Part shown: positions 33,014 through 40,917 of the stretch, in pieces
Numbering within the stretch: position 1 is the first letter of the stretch
How the letters are laid out: the number at the start of each line of letters is the position of its first letter
Origin: Chloroflexi bacterium HGW-Chloroflexi-6
Lineage (GTDB): Bacteria; Chloroflexota; Anaerolineae; Anaerolineales; Villigracilaceae
NCBI GenBank assembly: GCA_002840685.1
Contig: PHBU01000001.1
Location: 248,001 to 312,000 of the forward strand
Reading direction: 5' to 3'
DNA length: 64,000 nt
Program-made: the position numbers and the translations under genes
Notes under the pieces: model-generated
What the model saw: the letters and a program-made list of their open reading frames with translations, nothing else
Told to the model about the DNA's origin: nothing
The model's database searches: none

Positions 33014-33820
33014 TTATTTAACAGGAGGACCCGGGTCTCGACCAATCAACGCCCAAGTGCCAATACCGCCAATGAACAACCCGACAACGATCAGAGTCCA
33101 TGAAGGCAACTGGATACCGCCCTGTTTGGGTTCGGCAACAGGCTCGGTCGACTCGCCAGCTTTTTCAAAAACAGCAGCCGGGGTCGCCATGAGCCGTATT
33201 TCCATCCCGGCATTGAGGATGCGATTGGCTTTGTGAATGTCATCATGACAACCCGCACAGGTTTCACCCGCCACCTTCAGGGTATGGCTATTTTCAGGCC
33301 CCATATGGCAGTTGACACAGCTCAACCCGGCAGCAACATGGGTGGATTTGAGCGTTGTTTCCATTTGCTTTCTGTGGCAGTTGTCGCAAACAATGGTCGA
33401 GCCAGTGGCCAATTTCGGCCCCTGGGAGTGCGGCTCATGGCAACTGATGCACTTCAGGCCGATCTGGCCATGCTGGCTGAGCGCAACCTGGCCAGCAATA
33501 TCCGCGCCGACGACATCGGTATGGCAAACAGCACAGGTAACCTCTTCAGTTTCAACTGTGTATTTCAGATCTGGGTGAGCACCTTCACCCTGGGCCAGTT
33601 TATGGCAAACCAGGCAACTGACATTGCCCGAATTGTGCTTGCTTGCTGACCAGGGGGTATAGGCCTGCGTGTGACAAGTATTACAAGTTTCCACGCCTTC
33701 CTGGTATGTATCTGCCGCTACTACGTTCTGAGTGGGGGCCGCCACCAAAACGCCAAACACTGCAACGATCAGTACCAGGGAAAGTACAAACAACGCTTTC
33801 ATGTAAGTGGGTTTCATCAT
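33014..33820 (-). CDS. Membrane-anchored seven-heme cytochrome c
   Basis: 268 aa: N-terminal signal, seven CxxCH motifs (CNTCH, CLVCH, CAVCH, CISCH, CDNCH, CVNCH, CAGCH) within residues about 45-200, a Pro/Glu linker and a C-terminal membrane helix near 240-262. Many additional His residues suggest bis-His ligation. First gene of the operon with the FeS and NrfD genes, so a likely electron partner of that complex. AGGAG precedes the start by 8 nt. Confidence 0.92.
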   Translation of the reverse strand: MMKPTYMKALFVLSLVLIVAVFGVLVAAPTQNVVAADTYQEGVETCNTCHTQAYTPWSASKHNSGNVSCLVCHKLAQGEGAHPDLKYTVETEEVTCAVCHTDVVGADIAGQVALSQHGQIGLKCISCHEPHSQGPKLATGSTIVCDNCHRKQMETTLKSTHVAAGLSCVNCHMGPENSHTLKVAGETCAGCHDDIHKANRILNAGMEIRLMATPAAVFEKAGESTEPVAEPKQGGIQLPSWTLIVVGLFIGGIGTWALIGRDPGPPVK

Positions 33821-34082
33821 TTTGCATTCTCCTGATGAAGAAATATATTCAATGCTATCGTAATGACAATAACAATATTGCGTAAGTGTTGCCTGTCATC
33901 ATATACATAGAATAAATGTCACCCTAAATATCAGTAACGCTTATCAATCCAAAATGTGCATCTTTTAATCTGTGTTTAAGTTATACTTAACCTTCATAAT
34001 CCAATTCGTCGTGTTACGGAGACGCAATGCCTACATCATACGTTGCGAGCAGAAAAGATTTTCTGCCGCGGAGGGAAAAGCG

Positions 34083-34277
34083 ATGAACGAGACTGCTTCT
34101 AGCCCAGTCTTTGTGGCTTTGCTATTCATCCTGCGCTGCCTGGTCCCACTGGCAATCCTGTTTGGAATTTCGTATATATTGCGCAAATCCGGATTGGTGG
34201 TTACCGAGGCAGCCGAGCCGCCCGAAGAAGCTGATCATCAGGATGAAGACCCGCAAAACAACCATAAGGAGTCATAA
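34083..34277 (+). CDS. Small single-helix membrane protein
   Basis: 64 aa: short N terminus, a hydrophobic helix (about 9-32) and an acidic tail rich in Glu/Asp/Asn. GGAGG lies 8 nt before ATG; a longer frame to 33972 has no ribosome site. It starts 3 bp before the nine-heme cytochrome gene, in the manner of small subunits of respiratory complexes. Function unknown. Confidence 0.75.
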   Translation: MNETASSPVFVALLFILRCLVPLAILFGISYILRKSGLVVTEAAEPPEEADHQDEDPQNNHKES

Positions 34278-34280
34278 CAC

Positions 34281-35390
34281 ATGACAACGCGCAACCTGCA
34301 TCGTCAGAAAATTGGCTTGATTGCGGCAGGCGCTTTCGTCCTGCTGTTAAGCCTGTTCCTGGCACCACCTGCCAGCGCCGAACATCCGGCCCAGGAAACC
34401 GAAAAATATTGCCTGTCATGCCATGGCGACCCAAACTTGAGCATGACTTTACCCAGCGGCGAGACTCTATCTCTGTATGTCTCGCAGGATGTGATCGGGC
34501 ATTCCATACACAGCCCGCTGGGAATCGAGTGCGAAGCCTGTCACACCGACATCACCGCCTACCCTCACGAAAAAGTAACTTTTCAGACCAAACGTGAGCT
34601 TTCACGCACTTACTACCAGACCTGCCAAAAATGCCACCCGGGGAATTATGAAAAAACCCTGGACAGCATGCACGCAAATGCTGCCACTGACGGCAACCTG
34701 GACGCCCCAGTTTGCACGGACTGTCACGGCGCCCACGATGTTCAGAAACCAGATGAACCTCGTGCTCTGATCTCTGAGACTTGCAGCAAATGCCACGGCG
34801 ATATTGTTGAAACCTATAAACAAAGCGTCCACGGATCAGCGCTGATCGAAGAAAACAACCTCGATGTTCCCGTCTGTACCGATTGCCACGGCGTTCATAA
34901 TATTCAAGACCCGCGCACCGTTGAATTCCGCGTGCAAAGCCCGGAAATGTGCGCTGGCTGCCATGCTGACGCGGAGCTGATGGGCAAATACGGATTATCT
35001 GCTGATGTTTACAGCATTTATGAGCGGTCCTGGCACGGTGTCGATGTATCTGTTTACAAAGCACGCTGGCCAACCATCTGGCATGACAGCGCCGTTTGCA
35101 CCGATTGTCACGGGATTCACGACATTCTAAAAACAAGCGATCCCAACTCGAAGGTCAACCCGGACAACCTTCTGATGACCTGTCAGGAGTGCCACCCAGG
35201 CGCAGGGCCAAACTGGACGGGTGCCTGGACGGGCCATAATAAAATCAGCTTTGAACGGACGCCTTTCCTGTTTTACGTGGATCAGTTCTATACATCTTTT
35301 ACCCCCTTCATCTTATGGGTGTGCATCATCTACGTCGTGCTGCAAATCATCCGTTCCAGTGTTGATCGTGTGAGGAGTAGACTGCCATGA
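34281..35390 (+). CDS. Nine-heme cytochrome c with C-terminal membrane anchor (module 1)
   Basis: 369 aa. Signal peptide (about 1-33), then nine CxxCH motifs: CLSCH, CEACH, CQKCH, CTDCH, CSKCH, CTDCH, CAGCH, CTDCH, CQECH. Two CTDCHG-x-H motifs are followed by 'DVQ/NIQD' and there is a repeated 'SVHGSAL' element. It ends with a membrane helix (about 335-355). Stop overlaps the next start (ATGA). Predicted to pass electrons between the membrane cytochrome b of the next gene and an outside partner. Similar in layout to the 36115-37542 gene. Confidence 0.92.
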   Translation: MTTRNLHRQKIGLIAAGAFVLLLSLFLAPPASAEHPAQETEKYCLSCHGDPNLSMTLPSGETLSLYVSQDVIGHSIHSPLGIECEACHTDITAYPHEKVTFQTKRELSRTYYQTCQKCHPGNYEKTLDSMHANAATDGNLDAPVCTDCHGAHDVQKPDEPRALISETCSKCHGDIVETYKQSVHGSALIEENNLDVPVCTDCHGVHNIQDPRTVEFRVQSPEMCAGCHADAELMGKYGLSADVYSIYERSWHGVDVSVYKARWPTIWHDSAVCTDCHGIHDILKTSDPNSKVNPDNLLMTCQECHPGAGPNWTGAWTGHNKISFERTPFLFYVDQFYTSFTPFILWVCIIYVVLQIIRSSVDRVRSRLP

Positions 35391-36115
35391 CAGGAAATAG
35401 AAAAAAAGCCACCACCCAGGTTCACCACGAGAAAAACTATCCGCGTTTCAATCTTGGACAACGTTGGGAACATCTTGTCTTGATTTTGAGCGCCACAACT
35501 CTCTTGTTGACCGGCCTGCCACAAAAATATCGCGACTTTTCCTGGAGTCAGGATCTGCTTTCCACACCGGAACGGTTGGAACTCATCCAGCAGATCCATC
35601 ACATCGCCGCGATCATCCTGACCATAGAAGTTATCTATCATCTGGGGCGAGCCATTTATCTCATGTCGCAGCGCAAACTATCCGGAGATATGCTTCCCAA
35701 CCAGCAGGATATCTTGGATGCAGGGCAAATGTTCAAGTATTTGCTCTTCCTGCGCAAAGACAAGCCGAAGTTTGGACGTTACAATTTTGAGCAAAAAATT
35801 ACTTACTGGTTTATCTTCTTTGGGATTTTGATGATGGGTGTCAGCGGATTCATCATCTGGTTCCCCGAATTCTTCACCAAATTCCTGCCCGGTGGAGTAA
35901 TCCCGGCGGCAAAACTGGCTCACAGCACTGAAGCGATTGTGGCAACCATCTTTGTTTTGATCTGGCACATTTACCACGTGCACATCGAAAGATTGAACCT
36001 GAGTATTTTTACTGGTCGTTTAAGCGAGAATGAAATGCGCGAATTCCACGCAAAAGAATACGAACGTATAAACCGCACCACCGCCAAGAACACAGATGCG
36101 GAAGAGAGGCAGTAA
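35387..36115 (+). CDS. Membrane cytochrome b (module 1)
   Basis: 242 aa with four to five helices. Histidines in or near the helices (FNLGQRWEHLVLILS, 'QQIHHIAAIILTIEVIYHLGR', 'LIWHIYHVHIERLN') fit the di-heme cytochrome b561 / formate dehydrogenase gamma type. Probably a quinone-reactive cytochrome b. It overlaps the nine-heme gene before it and touches the nine-heme gene after it. Confidence 0.88.
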   Translation: MTGNRKKATTQVHHEKNYPRFNLGQRWEHLVLILSATTLLLTGLPQKYRDFSWSQDLLSTPERLELIQQIHHIAAIILTIEVIYHLGRAIYLMSQRKLSGDMLPNQQDILDAGQMFKYLLFLRKDKPKFGRYNFEQKITYWFIFFGILMMGVSGFIIWFPEFFTKFLPGGVIPAAKLAHSTEAIVATIFVLIWHIYHVHIERLNLSIFTGRLSENEMREFHAKEYERINRTTAKNTDAEERQ

Positions 36116-37542
36116 TGCGCCTGCGTGATTACTTCTTCATAGTCGGAACGGTGATGCTCGTTGGTGCCCTGGGCTTTGCTGTTTCTCCGGCGACCGCCTC
36201 CCCGGCGATTTCTGCTGCAAAACCGGCCGGAATGCTGCCCCAGACCGAAACGGTTACCAACGAGGCCTGCCTGGCCTGCCACCAGAATCCACAATTCAGC
36301 ACCGCACTGGAAAATGGCGATCAGTACGATTTATACGTCGACCCGGAGGAGTTCAATCACTCCGTCCACGGTGAGGGTGGTTACCTGTGTGTGCAGTGCC
36401 ATGTGGATTTCAAACCGGAGGCGGGACACGGCTTTAGCTTCAACAGCCGCCGAGAAGCCACGCTCCGTTTAAACGAATCTTGCAGTCAATGCCACCAGAC
36501 CCAGTCTTCTCAGGAGCATGACAGCGCTCACGCTGCCGCCCGCGCTGCTGGAAATCTGGAAGCCGCGATCTGTACAGATTGCCATACTGCCCATGATGTG
36601 CAGCGCCTGAAAGACCCCGCCAGCGGACAATTGCTGCCTGGAATGCGGGCCCAGATTCCAATAACCTGCCAAAAATGCCACAGCACCATCTATGAAAAAT
36701 ATCGCAGCAGTGTGCATGGCGCGGCCTTGACCGATGAAAACAACCCGGATGTGCCGACCTGTATCGACTGCCACGGCGTACACATCATCGAAGACCCGAC
36801 CTCAGCCAATTTCCGGCTAAAATCACCCCAGGTCTGCGCGAACTGCCATACCGATCCGCAAAAAATGGATAAGTACGGAATTTCCACACAGGTCTTAAGC
36901 ACCTATGTGGCTGATTTCCACGGCACGACGGTCACCATCTTCGAAAAGGTTTCGCCAGATGCGATCACCAACAAACCGGTCTGCTACGATTGCCATGGCA
37001 TCCACGATATCGTTCGCGTGGATGACCCGCAAAAGGGCTTGCTTGTCAAATCGAACCTGCTGGCCAAATGCCAGGAATGTCACCCGGATGCCAGCGACAA
37101 TTTTCCGGCGGCCTGGTTATCGCACTACATTCCATCGCCTGAGAAAAATCCGATCGTTTATTATGTCGACTTGTTCTACAAGTTCATGATCCCTGGCGTG
37201 CTGATTCCAATGGGCATTCTGGTGGCAATGGATTTCACCCGCCTGATGATCAACCGCTTCCGCAAACCGCATCCGCAAGAGAAAAAGCATCATGAACCGG
37301 AACAAGCGGAACTGAGCGAAAAAGCAGCAGAAGCTGTAAAACCGGCAGAGACCGAAAAAAGCGCCGAAAAGACAGCGCAACAAAAAAAGAACAAAAAGCC
37401 TGTCGAAACAGAAACAGATGAAAGTTCCACAGTAACTGAGACACCCGCACAGCCCGCAGCTGCCAACGAAGCAGAATCCACACCCGGCGCTGAGGCTGCT
37501 TCAGAAAATCCAACTTCGAACGAGGATGCCGAGAATGAATAA
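36115..37542 (+). CDS. Nine-heme cytochrome c with anchor and long charged tail (module 2)
   Basis: 475 aa. Signal peptide, nine CxxCH motifs (CLACH, CVQCH, CSQCH, CTDCH, CQKCH, CIDCH, CANCH, CYDCH, CQECH), a membrane helix near 355-378, then about 95 residues rich in Lys, Glu, Ala and Thr that would be cytoplasmic. Heme order and elements such as 'SVHGAALTDENN', 'KYGIST' and 'CYDCHGIHDI' match module 1, so the two are paralogues. Shares one base with the preceding stop. Confidence 0.92.
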   Translation: MRLRDYFFIVGTVMLVGALGFAVSPATASPAISAAKPAGMLPQTETVTNEACLACHQNPQFSTALENGDQYDLYVDPEEFNHSVHGEGGYLCVQCHVDFKPEAGHGFSFNSRREATLRLNESCSQCHQTQSSQEHDSAHAAARAAGNLEAAICTDCHTAHDVQRLKDPASGQLLPGMRAQIPITCQKCHSTIYEKYRSSVHGAALTDENNPDVPTCIDCHGVHIIEDPTSANFRLKSPQVCANCHTDPQKMDKYGISTQVLSTYVADFHGTTVTIFEKVSPDAITNKPVCYDCHGIHDIVRVDDPQKGLLVKSNLLAKCQECHPDASDNFPAAWLSHYIPSPEKNPIVYYVDLFYKFMIPGVLIPMGILVAMDFTRLMINRFRKPHPQEKKHHEPEQAELSEKAAEAVKPAETEKSAEKTAQQKKNKKPVETETDESSTVTETPAQPAAANEAESTPGAEAASENPTSNEDAENE

Positions 37543-38689
37543 AACCACTGACACCTCGCCAGAAAAGAAATACGTACGCTTCGATCCATTGCAGCGTATC
37601 CAGCACATTGTCTTCCTGATCTCTTTCTCGATACTCGGTTTCACCGGGTTGCCACAGAAGTTTCCGCTCTCTCCGATCAGTATCGGATTTTTCAACCTGT
37701 TTGGCGGCGTGGAAGTTGTGCGTGAAATCCACCATGTGTCTGCGATCGTGATGTTGATCGTCAGCCTGTTGCACGTGCTGGAAGTGCTGTACCGAATACT
37801 GGTGCTGCGCACGCCAATCAGCATGATCCCGTGGATCACAGATATCAAACATGTTTATGATGATGTGATGTATTACATTGGCCGCCGCAAGCACAAAGCC
37901 TATTATGGGCGTTACTCCTATGCCGAAAAAGCCGAATACCTGGCTTTGATTTGGGGAACGGTGGTCATGGCCCTGACAGGTTTTATGATGTGGAATCCGA
38001 TCTCGACGGTGCGCTTCCTGCCCGGCGAGGCCATTCCGGCGGCCAAAGCCGCGCATGGCGGCGAGGCAATTTTGGCTGTGCTGGCGATCATCCTCTGGCA
38101 CTTCTACCATGTGCACGTCAAGCATCTAAACAAAAGCATGTTCACCGGCACGTTGAGCCGTGAAGAGATGGAGCACGAACACCCGGCAGAACTTGCTGCC
38201 ATCGAGGCCGGTCAGCGTGATGTGAAACCGATCGCCCCGGATGTTTTGCGCAAACGCCAGATGATCTATGCGCCGCTGGCGCTCATCATTCTGGTTGCAT
38301 TTGGCTATGGGATGTACGTTTTCCTGGGTTATGAAACCACATCGGTCACCACTCTCCCCACCAGGGAAGATGCCCAGGTATTTGTACCGATCACACCCAC
38401 CCCGCAGCCAACCGCCACACCAGCGCCCGCAAACGCGGCACTTACCTGGGATGAATATGCCGGGCCACTCTTCCTGCAAAAATGCGGCGCCTGTCATGGC
38501 GAATCGGCCCTGGGCGGGCTAAATCTCTCCACCTATGCCGGTGCGGTCAGTAACGTGATCGTGCCCGGCGATGCCGAAGCCAGCAAGCTTGTTCAAATTC
38601 AATCTGCCGGTGGTCATATGGGCCAGTTGAGCGAAGATGAGCTTGCAAAAGTAATCGAGTGGATCAACAACAACGCACCAGAAAAATAA
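37535..38689 (+). CDS. Cytochrome b fused to a single-heme cytochrome c (module 2)
   Basis: 384 aa. Residues about 1-230 form a cytochrome b like module 1 (RFDPLQRIQHIVFLIS, 'VREIHHVSAIVMLIVSLLHVLEV', 'LWHFYHVHVKHLN'). A further helix near 245-268 and a Thr/Pro linker lead to a C-terminal class I cytochrome c domain with CGACHGES near 323 and a 'GGHMGQL' segment that may supply the Met ligand. ATG 37535 is preferred over 37526 because GAGG lies 8 nt upstream; both overlap the previous gene. Confidence 0.9.
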   Translation: MNKTTDTSPEKKYVRFDPLQRIQHIVFLISFSILGFTGLPQKFPLSPISIGFFNLFGGVEVVREIHHVSAIVMLIVSLLHVLEVLYRILVLRTPISMIPWITDIKHVYDDVMYYIGRRKHKAYYGRYSYAEKAEYLALIWGTVVMALTGFMMWNPISTVRFLPGEAIPAAKAAHGGEAILAVLAIILWHFYHVHVKHLNKSMFTGTLSREEMEHEHPAELAAIEAGQRDVKPIAPDVLRKRQMIYAPLALIILVAFGYGMYVFLGYETTSVTTLPTREDAQVFVPITPTPQPTATPAPANAALTWDEYAGPLFLQKCGACHGESALGGLNLSTYAGAVSNVIVPGDAEASKLVQIQSAGGHMGQLSEDELAKVIEWINNNAPEK

Positions 38690-38716
38690 TTTTTAGTAGC
38701 AACCCAGCAACAAAAA

Positions 38717-38747
38717 CAGGGACAGCCGAACGGCTGTCCCTGTTTTT
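38717..38747. terminator. Strong terminator
   Basis: A perfect 12-bp G+C-rich stem (38717-38728 with 38731-38742), a two-base loop and five T; A-run on the other side. Confidence 0.88.
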
Positions 38748-38836
38748 GTACGGGCCAGGCGATATGGCACAAAACCGGGTGCAAACAAAGAATTATGCTA
38801 TATTAGGGCATATTTCACACTATCCAGCGAGCAACC

Positions 38837-39850
38837 ATGTCAAAAAAGCCATTGCAAGACTTAAGTCGGGCGCTACCCGGCATTGTCATCAGCCTGATCG
38901 TGATCGCCGTTCTCATTTTTATTGTAGATTGGCCGAGTGTCTTTGATGCCTTCCGCACCGTTGATTTGCGCTTCCTGGCCCTGCACGGGCTGCTCTACAT
39001 GGGTTCCGTCGCGGCCCGGGCGATGGGCGCACGCGCCCTGCTCGAAGACCGCCCCACATTCCGCGAGTCATTCATGATCATGATGCAGGGCTACTTGCTC
39101 AACAACCTGCTGCCGTTTCGGTTGGGAGAATTGGGACGCGCCTACCTGCTCGGACGCAAAACCGGTCTGGGAACTTTTTTCACCATCCCGGCGATCATGA
39201 TCGAACGCGCCTACGACCTGGCTTTTGCCGCGCTGATCGTCATGGGGACTCTGCCCTTCGTTTTTAGCGGCGTCGATTGGGCGCGTCCGGTGGCGCTGAC
39301 CACCCTCAGCCTGGTTACCGTTGGTCTGCTATCGCTGCATCTCGTGGCTCGATTCCGCATCCCGCTGCGCAACTGGGTTGATCATACCGCCGGACGGGTC
39401 AAGCTGATCGAAAAATACATCCTGCCACAGATCGATTCCTTTCTGGACGGTCTGGCTGTATTGACCAGCCTGAAAAGTTTTGCCATCAGCCTGGCCTGGA
39501 TGGCGCTTGCGTGGCTTTTTGCGATCGCAAACCAGTACGCCCTGCTACGCGGATTTCTGCCGGAAGCCAGGCTGTTGCAGTCATCCTTCTCACTGGGTAT
39601 CTCATCCTTCGGCGGGGCCATCCCATCTGCGCCTTCGGGTTTGGGCGTTTACGAAGGCGCTGTTGTGGCGGCATTGTCCGTGGTTGGCATTTCTTCAGGG
39701 ATTGCCCTGGCTTATGCCGTTACTCACCATATGATGCACATTCTCTATTCCGGCATTCTGGGCATGCTGGCCTTCTCACAAGAAGGTGAAAGCCTGCTCG
39801 GCATGTACGAAAAACTAACCAACCGAAAAACCATGCAGGAGAGTGAATAA
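38837..39850 (+). CDS. Flippase-like / lysylphosphatidylglycerol synthase TM-domain protein
   Basis: 337 aa, about eight helices, of the UPF0104/LPG-synthase membrane family: 'LLNNLLPFRLGELGRAYLLGRK' near 89-110, 'IMIERAYDLAF' near 121 and 'FGGAIPSAPSGLGVYEG' near 256 are characteristic. Some members move glycans or lipids across membranes. It overlaps the ribosome site of the epimerase gene, so a joint role in surface polysaccharide or glycolipid synthesis is plausible. Confidence 0.88.
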   Translation: MSKKPLQDLSRALPGIVISLIVIAVLIFIVDWPSVFDAFRTVDLRFLALHGLLYMGSVAARAMGARALLEDRPTFRESFMIMMQGYLLNNLLPFRLGELGRAYLLGRKTGLGTFFTIPAIMIERAYDLAFAALIVMGTLPFVFSGVDWARPVALTTLSLVTVGLLSLHLVARFRIPLRNWVDHTAGRVKLIEKYILPQIDSFLDGLAVLTSLKSFAISLAWMALAWLFAIANQYALLRGFLPEARLLQSSFSLGISSFGGAIPSAPSGLGVYEGAVVAALSVVGISSGIALAYAVTHHMMHILYSGILGMLAFSQEGESLLGMYEKLTNRKTMQESE

Positions 39851-39851
39851 T

Positions 39852-40877
39852 ATGTCACGTAGTTTTCTTGTCACCGGCGGTGCCGGATTTATCGGTTCAA
39901 ATTACGTTCATCGTCTGCTCCAGCGCGGAGAAAAAGTCACCATCTACGACAACCTGAGTCGCGCGGGCGCGCCACGCAACTTGCGCTGGCTCGAAGAAAC
40001 CTATGGCAAAGATGCTTTTCAGCTTGTTGCAGGCGATGTGCGCGATGCAGGTTTATTAACTGCCACTGCCCGCGACGCAGATATCATCGTTCACCTGGCC
40101 GGGCAGGTGGCCGTAACCACCTCGGTCATCAAACCGCGCGAAGATTTCGAAATCAACGCCCTGGGGACCTTTAACGTACTCGAAGCGGCTCGCCTGAGCG
40201 GGCGGGACCCGATCGTTTTCTATTCATCCACCAACAAAGTCTACGGCGGCATGGATGATGTCGAAGTTGCTGAAACCCCCACCCGCTGGCACTACAAAAA
40301 CCTGCCCTTTGGCTGTCCCGAAAGCCAGCCGCTCGACTTCCACTCACCGTATGGCTGTTCCAAGGGCGCTGGCGACCAGTATGTGCGCGACTACGGACGC
40401 ATCTACGGCCTGCGGACCGTGGTGTTCCGCCAGAGCTGCATCTACGGCCCGCGCCAGTTCGGTGTCGAAGACCAGGGCTGGGTGGCCTGGTTCGTGATCG
40501 CTGCTGTTACCGGCAGCCCAATGGCCATCTATGGCGATGGCAAACAGGTGCGCGACCTGCTGCATGTTTACGACCTGCTCGATGCCTATGATCTGGCTCT
40601 CGAAAAAATTACTTCAACCAGCGGACAGGTTTTTAATCTGGGCGGCGGTCCTGAAAACACGATTTCGATCTGGACCGAATTTGGCCCCCTGCTCGAAAAA
40701 TTGCTCGGAGAACCGATCCCGGTCTCTCGCGGCGATTGGCGCCCGGGCGACCAAAAAGTCTTTGTGGCGGATACCCGCAAGGCGCAGGCCGAGCTCGGCT
40801 GGCAACCCAAATATGATGTTGAAAAAGGGGTCAAACAATTGTTTGACTGGGTCAGTTCTAATAAAGGCTTATTCTAA
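39852..40877 (+). CDS. CDP-paratose 2-epimerase-like SDR enzyme
   Basis: 341 aa extended short-chain dehydrogenase/reductase. NAD-binding VTGGAGFIGSN at 7-17, catalytic YGCSK near 163, and the region FRQSCIYGPRQFGVEDQGWVAW near 193, with GDGKQVRDLLHVYDL near 225. This set is typical of CDP-paratose/CDP-tyvelose 2-epimerases. It would form an unusual dideoxyhexose nucleotide for surface glycans; other NDP-sugar 4-epimerase roles cannot be excluded. AGGAG 9 nt upstream selects ATG 39852. Confidence 0.85.
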   Translation: MSRSFLVTGGAGFIGSNYVHRLLQRGEKVTIYDNLSRAGAPRNLRWLEETYGKDAFQLVAGDVRDAGLLTATARDADIIVHLAGQVAVTTSVIKPREDFEINALGTFNVLEAARLSGRDPIVFYSSTNKVYGGMDDVEVAETPTRWHYKNLPFGCPESQPLDFHSPYGCSKGAGDQYVRDYGRIYGLRTVVFRQSCIYGPRQFGVEDQGWVAWFVIAAVTGSPMAIYGDGKQVRDLLHVYDLLDAYDLALEKITSTSGQVFNLGGGPENTISIWTEFGPLLEKLLGEPIPVSRGDWRPGDQKVFVADTRKAQAELGWQPKYDVEKGVKQLFDWVSSNKGLF

Positions 40878-40880
40878 AGA

Positions 40881-40917
40881 AAAAGATTGGGCGGGAGTTG
40901 ATCCCGCCCAATCTTTT
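40881..40917. terminator. Bidirectional terminator
   Basis: A perfect 16-bp stem (40881-40896 with 40902-40917) with A/T-rich ends, shared by the convergent epimerase and NBR1-domain genes. Confidence 0.9.

Noticed and set aside
30862..33820. Complete NrfABCD nitrite reductase operon
   Set aside because: No CxxCK heme motif or NrfA-like catalytic subunit is present; only the NrfC/NrfD-type parts and a 7-heme cytochrome are seen.
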